NCBI RefSeq assembly: GCF_003369915.1
Contig: NC_046673.1
Location: 3,208,001 to 3,272,000 of the forward strand
Direction of reading: 5' to 3'
Source: Drosophila miranda
Taxonomy: Eukaryota; Arthropoda; Insecta; Diptera; Drosophilidae
Length of the DNA: 64,000 bases
Part shown: positions 22,979 to 34,442 of the stretch, piece by piece
Position numbering within the stretch: the stretch's first letter is position 1
Layout of the letters: every line of letters starts with the position of its first letter
Position numbers and translations under genes: made by a program
The notes under the pieces: model-generated
The model's input: the letters and a program-made list of their open reading frames with translations, nothing else
Told to the model about the DNA's origin: nothing
The model's database searches: none

Positions 22979-23388
22979 GAAAGGCTGTCCGTGTCCCAAA
23001 TGTTCCGGTGATAGGCATTCTGTAGGAGCTTTATGATTGCGCAAAAGTCCTTCCGCAGCTTTCGGTTTTCGTCCAGCGTCTGCTGTTGCTCCCCACTGAC
23101 CGACTGAACGCAGGCCATGATCCTTCCGTACGATTCGTTTTCAATTGCCGACAAGTTGGCGAACAAGACGTTGTTGACGTTCAGTCAAAGACGAAAACCG
23201 AAAGCTGTGCAAGGACTTCTGAGCAATCATAAAGTTCATCCAGAATGCCTTTCACCGGAATATTTGGGACACGGAAAGCCTTTCATTGGAAACCCAGCTT
23301 CTGGGCATAACCCATAGGCAGCGTCATCTGAAGAACGACAGCGAAAATGTAAGATATAGAGCAGGTCGAAAATCAGGCTGCTTCACTC
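22876..23388. repeat. Long inverted repeat (candidate hairpin RNA locus), unit 1
   Basis: Left arm 22876-23073 and right arm 23190-23388 are reverse complements at roughly 90% (about 19 differences in 199 by eye), with a 116-nt loop. Two stretches of 28 nt or more pair perfectly (around GAAACCCAGCTTCTGGGC and AATGTAAGATATAGAGC). Both arms derive from the same coding-like sequence, read on the minus strand in the left arm (LDENRKLRKDF, SLSLETQLLGI) and on the plus strand in the right (DENRKLCKDF, SLSLETQLLGI). A transcript of either strand would fold into a long stem suitable for Dicer-2. No promoter or transcript evidence is available. Confidence 0.85.
22888..23166 (-). pseudogene. Coiled-coil gene fragment spanning hairpin loop and left arm, unit 1
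   Basis: A 92-residue open frame that reads like real protein: ENESYGRIMACV, then QQQTLDENRKLRKDF, then SLSLETQLLGI. The spacing of Y...Q..L..EN..LRK loosely recalls the ADIP/SSX2IP family of centrosomal and adhesion coiled-coil proteins, but that is a weak match from memory. It lies in the same orientation as the exon-like block at 23480-23740. Copies at 27486-27764, 32084-32362 and 36683-36961 are almost unchanged, with conservative changes such as R to Q, so the reading frame has not decayed within the array. Confidence 0.4.
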
Positions 23389-23479
23389 TTGGAAAGTGAT
23401 CAGACGCAGCTGGAGTGGGAGGCAATGCAAGAAAGATTGGGGTTAGGCATTGAGTGGTAGCCTCTGGGGTGGATTGTGT

Positions 23480-23740
23480 AGGCACTCACCTTTGAATCTC
23501 CGCTCGGAAAATTTAGGCCGTCGATCTCGTCATCTGAGCGGCCATGTCGTGTGCCTCAGGCAGTTGGTCCACCAAGCAGTGAAAGTACTCCGTGGCTGTG
23601 GGCTCATTGCTAGAATTGCACCTGGAGTGGTCTTGCTGAGACGCCTGCTGTCCCGAGTTCGTGGGCGTCTCCGGATTGGACAGCCCCATAGAGGCCAAGA
23701 CGAATACTTATCTGTCGCTCATGTTTTTGACGATTATTGT
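23480..23740 (-). pseudogene. 5' exon-like gene fragment, unit 1
   Basis: Minus strand from an ATG (MSDR, then a stop) into ASMGLSNPETPTNSGQQASQ and TEYFHCLVDQLPEAHDMA, ending near a good splice donor (AAAG/GTGAGTGCC at about 23488). A matching acceptor (CCCACTCCAG) lies about 80 nt further on, next to the hairpin's right arm. This looks like the first exon and first intron of the gene that supplied the hairpin arms. Stops in the frame argue against a working protein. Equivalent blocks start at 28078, 32677 and 37275. Confidence 0.4.
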
Positions 23741-23969
23741 TCCGATTTCCCCGTCCGTTTCGAGTAGCATTCAATATTACGTGTGCTAGGTTTTACAGTT
23801 TCGAGATCAGACGTTCACTTCGTAATGGCAATCTCAAGGCACTGCTGATGGGCGAGATTCAGTAGCAGTTTTCAGGTCTACGAGCAGTCGACTCGACGCG
23901 AAACAAAACGAAAAGCTCTGCTCTGAAAGGAAATACTACTTACATGTTTTTAGTGCGTTTGTGTGCTTA

Positions 23970-24480
23970 GACATAATATAAAAGCTAGGTTCATATCGCC
24001 AATTCCATTCTGAGTGTGTTTGCATTTAGATCGAGAGTGAGGTTACAGCTTCGAAGTGACGCCTTAAATCGTAAAAACCAATTTAAATCTTTTTCCATCA
24101 TGTGGCGTGCTAGGATGATCGGCAGTCTGTTCTCTTCGTACTCATACAGAAATCGCGATACATATTTTAGAAGATTAAAGATTGAAGCCGTATATGTGTC
24201 CCTTATCCAGCCCTGCATCGATCGACAAAATGTAGTTGTAATGTTACTTTCAGGAAATATAAGTATTGTTTTTGTGAAACATCTTCAACTCCCCACACTT
24301 GTGCACCGTAACAAAGATTAGCTCCGTGGCCGTAAAGAGAACTCCAAGGTATATGAACTCCGTGGTGACCCTCACAGGCTCTTTTCCGAGGAAGACACAT
24401 TTTTCACATGCTGCTAATCTCCTTACACCCCGGACTTGGCACTTACGATTGTACCACTTGTTCTTGCCCTGAGGTTCTTT
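23970..24480 (-). pseudogene. Internally deleted non-LTR retrotransposon (R1/LOA/I-like), unit 1
   Basis: Minus strand shows GKNKWYNRKC (a linker usually upstream of the RT) followed directly by EFIYLGVLFTA and, in a shifted frame, LCYGAQVWG, then ENRLPIILARHMMEKDLNWF. These are RT C-terminal (YLGV) and post-RT motifs. The RT catalytic core between the linker and YLGV is missing, so the copy is internally deleted as well as frameshifted. The clade is uncertain. Confidence 0.6.
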
Positions 24481-24800
24481 GATTTTATGATTTCAGTGGC
24501 ATGCTCTATAACTATTGAAAAATATACAAACACAAGGCACGCAGCCTCTTGTACAATACATCGCACACCAACACACCTAATGTTTGAGACTTCTCTCCGG
24601 TAAACTTAGACTCCTCTGAGACGTTTTATTAAATGCACTTAATTTGTTTGTTTAAATTCAATTTATCCTTTTTAATTATTCTTTTCGTTGCCACTCGACT
24701 TGTTACAGCAATACAAAATTAAGAAGTGAAGCGACGTACAGTGGCGATTTAAACTAAAAGAGGTGTCAAAAGTCGAAGCTTTGGATACAACTAATACATG

Positions 24801-25125
24801 CATGAACATATCATACAGAATAGTGATACAAAAATGGCATATGAAAGGTGATGATAAGATTAAAATGAGCATTCGGAAAAAATAAACTCAGGAAAAGATT
24901 TGGAAAGATATGTATGTACAAAATTTAAAAGCTCTAGCTTTATTTTCGAGCTCTGTGTTAAACAAATCTGAGTTGCTGGCTATAGCATGCACGGGAAGGG
25001 GGGTGATGGCTTGGTCAAATCTTTAAAAAATAAAATTTTATAAAAATACTCAAAATAATTGTGCAAAGTTTCAAGGCTCTAGCTTTAAAACTAGACTTTA
25101 TGCCAAAAAAAAAAACGACGTCTGG
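24801..25125 (+). pseudogene. Transib 3' fragment, unit 2
   Basis: Matches 19214-19440 plus 20541-20625 without the DINE-1 insertion. TAT at 19291-19293 is replaced here by a TAA stop (AAAAATAAACTC), shared by units 2-4 and absent from unit 1. Confidence 0.85.
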
Positions 25126-25246
25126 ACCATGGTGCAATGGTTAAAAAATTAATTTGTTGCACCTACATTTTAAATTAAATGTGGCGGGACACAGCTGTCC
25201 TTATCCATATCTTCTGTTACGAGCACAGCACAAATGTGCATGTAGC

Positions 25247-25340
25247 ACTTTGGCAAGAAATAAATTTTTGCGCATAACAGCACAAATGTGCATGTAGCAC
25301 AGTCTGCTGTTATGCGCAAAAATTTATTTCTTGCCAAAGT
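25247..25340. repeat. Perfect 36-bp hairpin, unit 2
   Basis: Arms 25247-25282 and 25305-25340 are exact reverse complements (starting ACTTTGGCAAGAAAT), with a 22-nt loop. Could be a miniature foldback element or a transcribed short hairpin. In unit 1 the left arm is disrupted (20687 onward). Confidence 0.85.
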
Positions 25341-25705
25341 TCCGATAACCAAATCGAACTGCGTCAGCTGTTTACACGAACATGAAAAGAGTTGTTGCCC
25401 TGACCTATTATTTCCGAGAGAAATTTGAGGTTGGGTTAAAAAAAATTACAAACAAGCTAAATTGCCCTGGTAATGGTGTCAAATGTATGCTTATGCATCA
25501 ATATGTCATCTATTTTTTCGCTTTGCAATTAAGATTCGTTTTGTTGAATAAAAAGCCGTTTACTTTTCATTTCATCGAGGAAAATGTTTTCGTTTTGAAA
25601 AAGAAGAAATCTTGCGGGATGTGACAACGGAAGCAGTAAAATATGTGATTTCAACAGTAGATCAGAAAACTTTTGTGAAAGTGAAACCGGAGCCCTGAGT
25701 GCAGC
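25340..25705 (+). repeat. Dispersed repeat, unit 2 copy
   Basis: Same sequence as 20760-21125 with a TTT codon change near 25424. Directly follows the 36-bp hairpin at 25247-25340. Confidence 0.6.
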
Positions 25706-26737
25706 CGTGGAAGGTTTGCGGGCCTTAAAAGTAAGGTGTTTGATCAGCTACCAGTTGGTGCTAAAAGGGCGGGAAACTTTTTCTTCTTATTTGTTAGTTA
25801 GCTTTCCAAAATTAGAGAAAACCTAACTATCTTGCCTGTGTATTGCAGTCAACAACTTTTTTCGTGCCATCTTGTGTCATATACTAACTATGTTAGTATG
25901 TACATATATTAAATTAATTGCGAACCCTTGCGACTGTTATACATTCAAGAATACTTTCCCAGCCGGGAAAAACACCGTGCGCCCCATTTCCCAACATCTC
26001 GCCTGAATCGTGACAAAACTGATGGTGAAAGGTTGTTTCTAATGATCGTATTGAATGCCGAGGCACTCAATGGAAGAATAGGTATTTGAACCCAAACCAG
26101 GTCAAAAATCACTATACCTGACAAATGTAGGGTATAGCGTCGCTGGCTCAAGCGCGTATACAAAACCACACAAGACTAGCAACGATCGGCAATGGCCACC
26201 ATCGAGCGAAAGCGAAAACGAACAAATTCACCGCTGTAGTTCTGAAGTATGTATGTTGTGTGTTTGAATACGTCTGCAACGGTTTGCACGAGTCGACGGC
26301 TAAATACCGAATTAAGTATTGATTGGCGAAGCACGACTGATACAAACGAGTATACCCGACGAATACAGGGTAGCGCGTCACTTGGTGTTTGGTTTAGATC
26401 AAGCGCGCCAAACGAAAAGAACAGCGATAAGCAACGGTGAGAGCGAAAGCAAAACGAAAACTCACCGCTGCAGCTGCGTATTGGTATGCGCGCTTGGCCA
26501 ATGACCCAACTGTATATTTCACACAACGAAAACGAGAAAGGGGGAGGGGTGACAGTCATTGCAGTTAAACATGAGCTATATTTTTTGCGCTCAAGATGGT
26601 TAGGTTTACATATGTATATGTATGTATGTATGTATTAATATAAATTTACATATGTACTATATTCGAAACTCTAACTACAGCATGCAAATCTAGCTCTACT
26701 ATTTCATACGTATGTATGTACATATGTACATATGTGC

Positions 26738-27013
26738 CAAGAATTGAATGCGAGGTCAAAGTCATCGCACAGTTCACTGACAATCTCGTCGTATTATAGC
26801 TTCTGGAGCTCGCTGTGCACGCTTTTAGAAGTACCGTGCAGCTCCTCGATCTGCTTGAGCCTTCCAACGAGAATCCTTGCCAATAGTGCCAGCACTTTCC
26901 GCTACAAGACACCCTGTTTCCAGCAGCGGCCACAGCACAGTCGTTTTTCGCATCCAACAAACGCAGCACTAACTGTGGGCAGAACGCAAGGCAGACGACG
27001 CGAGAACCGTTTT
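26738..27013 (-). pseudogene. Coiled-coil gene fragment, unit 2
   Basis: Copy of 22140-22415, including the internal stop. Confidence 0.38.
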
Positions 27014-27473
27014 TGAAACGAGAATGTTTTTGTTTTTTGTGATTTAACTGTTTATGTTTAAATTTTGAGCTACTGAGCTTTGGCAGCAGCATAATTCGAT
27101 GAGTATTATTATATTTATCGCAAGCTACGCTGCTGAACAACGGCAATCTTAAATTTATGAATACAATTTAGCTAAAAACAACATCAGTAGTAACGGAAGA
27201 CTCGAATAGGTTATCTTCAATGGGGACTGGAGGAGGCATTAAGGCAGCACCGGCAGCATTCGCTATCGCTCTATGGAGGAGGTACAGACCGATTTAGAGA
27301 AGCAACCGGATTTTTTAAATGCTGTATATCTTACATTTTTATTGTCGCTCTCCGGATGATGCTGCTCGTGGGCTATGCCCAGAAGCTAGAGAAGCTGAAT
27401 GGGGACTGGAGGAGGCATTAAGGCAGCACCTGCCGCATTCACTATCGCTCTATGGAGGAGATACACACCGATT

Positions 27474-27986
27474 GAGTGAAGCACCTTATTTTCGACCTGC
27501 TCTATATCTTACATTTTCACTGTCGCTCTCTGGATGACGCTGCTTATGGGTTATGCCCAGAAGCTGGGTTTCCAGTGAAAGGCTGTCCGTGTCCCAAATG
27601 TTCTGGTGATAGGCATTCTGTAGGAGCTTTATGATTGCGCAAAAGTCCTTCCGCAGCTTTCGGTTTTCGTCCAGCGTCTGCTGTTGCTCCCCACTGACCG
27701 ACTGAACGCAGGCCATGATCCTTCCGTACGATTCGTTTTCAATTGCCGACAAGTTGGCGAACAAGACGTTGTTGACGTCCAGTCAAAGACGAAAACCGAA
27801 AGCTGTGCAAGGACTTCTGAGCAATCATAAAGTTCATCCAGAATGCCTTTCACCGGAATATTTGGGACACGGAAAGCCTTTCATTGGAAACCCAGCTTCT
27901 GGACATAACCCATAGGCAGCGTCATCTGAAGAACGACAGCGAAAATGTAAGATATAGAGCAGGTCGAAAATCAGGCTGCTTCACTC
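27474..27986. repeat. Long inverted repeat, unit 2
   Basis: Arms 27474-27671 and 27788-27986. Differs from unit 1 at a few sites (for example TTCTGG for TTCCGG near 27602, and GACGTCCAG for GACGTTCAG near 27777). Confidence 0.85.
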
Positions 27987-28567
27987 TTGGAAAGTGATCA
28001 GACGCAGCTGGAGTGGGAGGCAATGCAAGAAAGATTGGGGTTAGGCATTGAGTGGTAGCCTCTGGGGTGGATTGTGTAGGCACTCACCTTTGAATCTCCG
28101 CTCGGAAAATTTAGGCCGTCGATCTCGTCATCTGTGCGGCCATGTCGTGTGCCTCAGGCAGTTGGTCCACCAAGCAGTGAAAGTACTCCGTGGCTGTGGG
28201 CTCATTGCTAGAATTGCACCTGGAGTGGTCTTGCTGAGACGCCTGCTGTCCCGAGTTCGTGGGCGTCTCCGGATTGGACAGCCCCATAGAGGCCAAGACG
28301 AATACTTATCTGTCGCTCATGTTTTTGACGATTATTGTTCCGATTTCCCCGTCCGTTTCGAGTAGCATTCAATATTACGTGTGCTAGGTTTTACAGTTTC
28401 GAGATCAGACGTTCACTTCGTAATGGCAATCTCAAGGCACTGCTGATGGGCGAGATTCAGTAGCAGTTTTCAGGTCTACGAGCAGTCGACTCGACGCGAA
28501 ACAAAACGAAAAGCTCTGCTCTGAAAGGAAATACTACTCACATGTTTTTAGTGCGTTTGTGTGCTTA

Positions 28568-29078
28568 GACATAATATAAAAGCTAGGTTCATATCGCCAA
28601 TTCCATTCTGAGTGTGTTTGCATTTAGATCGAGAGTGAGGTTACAGCTTCGAAGTGACGCCTTAAATCGTAAAAACCAATTTAAATCTTTTTCCATCATG
28701 TGGCGTGCTAGGATGATCGGCAGTCTGTTCTCTTCGTACTCATACAGAAATCGCGATACATATTTTAGAAGATTAAAGATTGAAGCCGTATATGTGTCCC
28801 TTATCCAGCCCTGCATCGATCGACAAAATGTAGTTGTAATGTTACTTTCAGGAAATATAAGTATTGTTTTTGTGAAACATCTTCAACTCCCCACACTTGT
28901 GCACCGTAACAAAGATTAGCTCCGTGGCCGTAAAGAGAACTCCAAGGTATATGAACTCCGTGGTGACCCTCACAGGCTCTTTTCCGAGGAAGACACATTT
29001 TTCACATGCTGCTAATCTCCTTACACCCCGGACTTGGCACTTACGATTGTACCACTTGTTCTTGCCCTGAGGTTCTTT
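28568..29078 (-). pseudogene. Non-LTR remnant, unit 2
   Basis: Same deletion and frame breaks as in unit 1, so these predate array expansion. Confidence 0.6.
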
Positions 29079-29398
29079 GATTTTATGATTTCAGTGGCAT
29101 GCTCTATAACTATTGAAAAATATACAAACACAAGGCACGCAGCCTCTTGTACAATACATCGCACACCAACACACCTAATGTTTGAGACTTCTCTCCGGTA
29201 AACTTAGACTCCTCTGAGACGTTTTATTAAATGCACTTAATTTGTTTGTTTAAATTCAATTTATCCTTTTTAATTATTCTTTTCGTTGCCACTCGACTTG
29301 TTACAGCAATACAAAATTAAGAAGTGAAGCGACGTACAGTGGCGATTTAAACTAAAAGAGGTGTCAAAAGTCGAAGCTTTGGATACAACTAATACATG

Positions 29399-29720
29399 CA
29401 TGAACATATCATACAGAATAGTGATACAAAAATGGCATATGAAAGGTGATGATAAGATTAAAATGAGCATTCGGAAAAAATAAACTCAGGAAAAGATTTG
29501 GAAAGATATGTATGTACAAAATTTAAAAGCTCTAGCTTTATTTTCGAGCTCTGTGTTAAACAAATCTGAGTTGCTGGCTATAGCATGCACGGGAAGGGGG
29601 GTGATGGCTTGGTCAAATCTTTAAAAAATAAAATTTTATAAAAATACTCAAAATAATTGTGCAAAGTTTCAAGGCTCTAGCTTTAAAACTAGACTTTATG
29701 CCAAAAAAAAAACGACGTCT
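29399..29720 (+). pseudogene. Transib 3' fragment, unit 3
   Basis: Same fragment and same stop as unit 2, with a shorter A-run near 29703. Confidence 0.85.
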
Positions 29721-29843
29721 GGACCATGGTGCAATGGTTAAAAAATTAATTTGTTGCACCTACATTTTAAATTAAATGTGGCGGGACACAGCTGTCCTTA
29801 TCCATATCTTCTGTTACGAGCACAGCACAAATGTGCATGTAGC

Positions 29844-29937
29844 ACTTTGGCAAGAAATAAATTTTTGCGCATAACAGCACAAATGTGCATGTAGCACAGT
29901 CTGCTGGTATGCGCAAAAATTTATTTCTTGCCAAAGT
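29844..29937. repeat. 36-bp hairpin, unit 3
   Basis: Arms 29844-29879 and 29902-29937, one mismatch (GCTGGTATG in the right arm). Confidence 0.85.
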
Positions 29938-30302
29938 TCCGATAACCAAATCGAACTGCGTCAGCTGTTTACACGAACATGAAAAGAGTTGTTGCCCTGA
30001 CCTATTATTTCCGAGAGAAATTTGAGGTTGGGTTAAAAAAAATTACAAACAAGCTAAATTGCCCTGGTAATGGTGTCAAATGTATGCTTATGCATCAATA
30101 TGTCATCTATTTTTTCGCTTTGCAATTAAGATTCGTTTTGTTGAATAAAAAGCCGTTTACTTTTCATTTCATCGAGGAAAATGTTTTCGTTTTGAAAAAG
30201 AAGAAATCTTACGGGATGTGACAACGGAAGCAGTAAAATATGTGATTTCAACAGTAGATCAGAAAACTTTTGTGAAAGTGAAACCGGAGCCCTGAGTGCA
30301 GC
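29937..30302 (+). repeat. Dispersed repeat, unit 3 copy
   Basis: As in unit 2, with G to A at about 30211 shared with unit 4. Confidence 0.6.
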
Positions 30303-31335
30303 CGTGGAAGGTTTGCGGGCCTTAAAAGTAAGGTGTTCGATCAGCTACCAGTTGGTGCTAAAAGGGCGGGAAACTTTTTCTTCTTATTTGTTAGTTAGCT
30401 TTCCAAAATTAGAGAAAACCTAACTATCTTGCCTGTGTATTGCAGTCAACAACTTTTTTCGTGCCATCTTGTGTCACATACTAACTATGTTAGTATGTAC
30501 ATATATTAAATTAATTGCGAACCCTTGCGACTGTTATACATTCAAGAATACTTTCCCAGCCGGGAAAAACACCGTGCGCCCCATTTCCCAACATCTCGCC
30601 TGAATCGTGACAAAACTGATGGTGAAAGGTTGTTTCTAATGATCGTATTGAATGCCGAGGCACTCAATGGAAGAATAGGTATTTGAACCCAAACCAGGTC
30701 AAAAATCACTATACCTGACAAATGTAGGGTATAGCGTCGCTGGCTCAAGCGCGTATACGAAAACCACACAAGACTAGCAACGATCGGCAATGGCCACCAT
30801 CGAGCGAAAGCGAAAACGAACAAATTCACCGCTGTAGTTCTGAAGTATGTATGTTGTGTGTTTGAATACGTCTGCAACGGTTTGCACGAGTCGACGGCTA
30901 AATACCGAATTAAGTATTGATTGGCGAAGCACGACTGATACAAACGAGTATACCCGACGAATACAGGGTAGCGCGTCACTTGGTGTTTGGTTTAGATCAA
31001 GCGCGCCAAACGAAAAGAACAGCGATAAGCAACGGTGAGAGCGAAAGCAAAACGAAAACTCACCGCTGCAGCTGCGTATTGGTATGCGCGCTTGGCCAAT
31101 GACCCAACTGTATATTTCACACAACGAAAACGAGAAAGGGGGAGGGGTGACAGTCATTGCAGTTAAACATGAGCTATATTTTTTGCGCTCAAGATGGTTA
31201 GGTTTACATATGTATATGTATGTATGTATGTATTAATATAAATTTACATATGTACTATATTCGAAACTCTAACTACAGCATGCAAATCTAGCTCTACTAT
31301 TTCATACGTATGTATGTACATATGTACATATGTGC

Positions 31336-31611
31336 CAAGAATTGAATGCGAGGTCAAAGTCATCGCACAGTTCACTGACAATCTCGTCGTATTATAGCTT
31401 CTGGAGCTCGCTGTGCACGCTTTTAGAAGTACCGTGCAGCTCCTCGATCTGCTTGAGCCTTCCAACGAGAATCCTTGCCAATAGTGCCAGCACTTTCCGC
31501 TACAAGACACCCTGTTTCCAGCAGCGGCCACAGCACAGTCGTTTTTCGCATCCAACAAACGCAGCACTAACCGTGGGCAGAACGCAAGGCAGACGACGCG
31601 AGAACCGTTTT
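31336..31611 (-). pseudogene. Coiled-coil gene fragment, unit 3
   Basis: Copy of 22140-22415 with ACCGTG for ACTGTG near 31570, shared with unit 4. Confidence 0.38.
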
Positions 31612-32071
31612 TGAAACGAGAATGTTTTTGTTTTTTGTGATTTAACTGTTTATGTTTAAATTTTGAGCTACTGAGCTTTGGCAGCAGCATAATTCGATGA
31701 GTATTATTATATTTATCGCAAGCTACGCTGCTGAACAACGGCAATCTTAAATTTATGAATACAATTTAGCTAAAAACAACATCAGTAGTAACGGAAGACT
31801 CGAATAGGTTATCTTCAATGGGGACTGGAGGAGGCATTAAGGCAGCACCGGCAGCATTCGCTATCGCTCTATGGAGGAGGTACAGACCGATTTAGAGAAG
31901 CAACCGGATTTTTTAAATGCTGTATATCTTACATTTTTATTGTCGCTCTCCGGATGATGCTGCTCGTGGGCTATGCCCAGAAGCTAGAGAAGCTGAATGG
32001 GGACTGGAGGAGGCATTAAGGCAGCACCTGCCGCATTCACTATCGCTCTATGGAGGAGATACACACCGATT

Positions 32072-32585
32072 GAGTGAAGCACCTTATTTTCGACCTGCTC
32101 TATATCTTACATTTTCACTGTCGCTCTCTGGATGACGCTGCTTATGGGTTATGCCCAGAAGCTGGGTTTCCAGTGAAAGGCTGTCCGTGTCCCAAATGTT
32201 CCGGTGATAGGCATTCTGTAGGAGCTTTATGATTGCGCAAAAGTCCTTCCGCAGCTTTCGGTTTTCGTCCAGCGTCTGCTGTTGCTCCCCACTGACCGAC
32301 TGAACGCAGGCCATGATCCTTCCGTACGATTCGTTTTCAATTGCCGACAAGTTGGCGAACAAGACGTTGTTGACGTTCAGTCAAAGACGAAAACCGAAAG
32401 CTGTGCAAGGACTTCTGAGCAATCATAAAGTTCATCCAGAATGCCTTTCACCGGAATATTTGGGACACGGAAAGCCTTTCATTGGAAACCCAGCTTCTGG
32501 GCATAACCCATAGGCAGCGTCATCTGAAGAACGACAGCGATATAGAGCAGATATAGAGCAGGTCGAAAATCAGGCTGCTTGACTC
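32072..32585. repeat. Long inverted repeat, unit 3
   Basis: Arms 32072-32269 and 32386-32585. A local duplication of ATATAGAGCAG at 32541-32564 replaces the GAAAATGTAAG segment, breaking one of the two longest perfect pairings. Confidence 0.85.
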
Positions 32586-33166
32586 TTGGAAAGTGATCAG
32601 ACGCAGCTGGAGTGGGAGGCAATGCAAGAAAGATTGGGGTTAGGCATTGAGTGGTAGCCTCTGGGGTGGATTGTGTAGGCACTCACCTTTGAATCTCCGC
32701 TCGGAAAATTTAGGCCGTCGATCTCGTCATCTGAGCGGCCATGTCGTGTGCCTCAGGCAGTTGGTCCACCAAGCAGTGAAAGTACTCCGTGGCTGTGGGC
32801 TCATTGCTAGAATTGCACCTGGAGTGGTCTTGCTGAGACGCCTGCTGTCCCGAGTTCGTGGGCGTCTCCGGATTGGACAGCCCCATAGAGGCCAAGACGA
32901 ATACTTATCTGTCGCTCATGTTTTTGACGATTATTGTTCCGATTTCCCCGTCCGTTTCGAGTAGCATTCAATATTACGTGTGCTAGGTTTTACAGTTTCG
33001 AGACCAGACGTTCACTTCGTAATGGCAATCTCAAGGCACTGCTGATGGGCGAGATTCAGTAGCAGTTTTCAGGTCTACGAGCAGTCGACTCGACGCGAAA
33101 CAAAACGAAAAGCTCTGCTCTGAAAGGAAATACTACTCACATGTTTTTAGTGCGTTTGTGTGCTTA

Positions 33167-33677
33167 GACATAATATAAAAGCTAGGTTCATATCGTCAAT
33201 TCCATTCTGAGTGTGTTTGCATTTAGATCGAGAGTGAGGTTACAGCTTCGAAGTGACGCCTTAAATCGTAAAAACCAATTTAAATCTTTTTCCATCATGT
33301 GGCGGGCTAGGATGATCGGCAGTCTGTTCTCTTCGTACTCATACAGAAATCGCGATACATATTTTAGAAGATTAAAGATTGAAGCCGTATATGTGTCCCT
33401 TATCCAGCCCTGCATCGATCGACAAAATGTAGTTGTAATGTTACTTTCAGGAAATATAAGTATTGTTTTTGTGAAACATCTTCAACTCCCCACACTTGTG
33501 CACCGTAACAAAGAATAGCTCCGTGGCCGTAAAGAGAACTCCAAGGTATATGAACTCCGTGGTGACCCTCACAGGCTCTTTTCCGAGGAAGACACATTTT
33601 TCACATGCTGCTAATCTCCTTACACCCCGGACTTGGCACTTACGATTGTACCACTTGTTCTTGCCCTGAGAATCTTT
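33167..33677 (-). pseudogene. Non-LTR remnant, unit 3
   Basis: As in unit 2, with GAGAATC for GAGGTTC near 33669 and GGCGGGCT near 33301. Confidence 0.6.
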
Positions 33678-33997
33678 GATTTTATGATTTCAGTGGCATG
33701 CTCTATAACTATTGAAAAATATACAAACACAAGGCACGCAGCCTCTTGTACAATACATCGCACACCAACACACCTAATGTTTGAGACTTCTCTCCGGTAA
33801 ACTTAGACTCCTCTGAGACGTTTTATTAAATGCACTTAATTTGTTTGTTTAAATTCAATTTATCCTTTTTAATTATTCTTTTCGTTGCCACTCGACTTGT
33901 TACAGCAATACAAAATTAAGAAGTGAAGCGACGTACAGTGGCGATTTAAACTAAAAGAGGTGTCAAAAGTCGAAGCTTTGGATACAACTAATACATG

Positions 33998-34319
33998 CAT
34001 GAACATATCATACAGAATAGTGATACAAAAATGGCATATGAAAGGTGATGATAAGATTAAAATGAGCATTCGGAAAAAATAAACTCAGGAAAAGATTTGG
34101 AAAGATATGTATGTACAAAATTTAAAAGCTCTAGCTTTATTTTCGAGCTCTGTGTTAAACAAATCTGAGTTGCTGGCTATAGCATGCACGGGAAGGGGGG
34201 TGATGGCTTGGTCAAATCTTTAAAAAATAAAATTTTATAAAAATACTCAAAATAATTGTGCAAAGTTTCAAGGCTCTAGCTTTAAAACTAGACTTTATGC
34301 CAAAAAAAAAACGACGTCT
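33998..34319 (+). pseudogene. Transib 3' fragment, unit 4
   Basis: Same fragment and same stop as units 2 and 3. Confidence 0.85.
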
Positions 34320-34442
34320 GGACCATGGTGCAATGGTTAAAAAATTAATTTGTTGCACCTACATTTTAAATTAAATGTGGCGGGACACAGCTGTCCTTAT
34401 CCATATCTTCTGTTACGAGCACAGCACAAATGTGCATGTAGC

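Larger units (their letters stand above)
19214..24800. repeat. Array unit 1 (with DINE-1 insertion)
   Basis: First of four tandem units. Homology to later units starts at ACATATCATACAG inside the Transib remnant. Removing the 1.1-kb DINE-1 leaves about 4.49 kb. It lacks about 70 bp near 20636 and about 19 bp near 21142 that units 2-4 have. The order within it is Transib 3' piece, dispersed repeat, non-coding spacer, coiled-coil gene fragment, 179-bp direct repeat, long inverted repeat, 5' gene exon fragment and non-LTR remnant. Confidence 0.9.
24801..29398. repeat. Array unit 2 (4598 bp)
   Basis: Junction with unit 1 is CATGCAT joined to GAACATATCATACAG at 24797-24811, where the unit end meets the Transib fragment. 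Colinear with unit 1 apart from the DINE-1 insertion and two short gaps there. Nearly identical to units 3 and 4. Confidence 0.95.
29399..33997. repeat. Array unit 3 (4599 bp)
   Basis: Offset 4598 from unit 2. It shares private substitutions with unit 4 (for example GCTGGTATG at 29903 and TCTTACGGG near 30208), so units 3 and 4 are closest. It has a local rearrangement at 32538-32566 in the right hairpin arm (duplicated ATATAGAGCAG). Confidence 0.95.

Noticed and set aside
23970-24480. Idea that the array is a P-element-derived neogene cluster as in some obscura-group flies
   Set aside because: No P transposase motif is present in the unit; its coding-like parts match a non-LTR remnant and an unrecognised coiled-coil gene.
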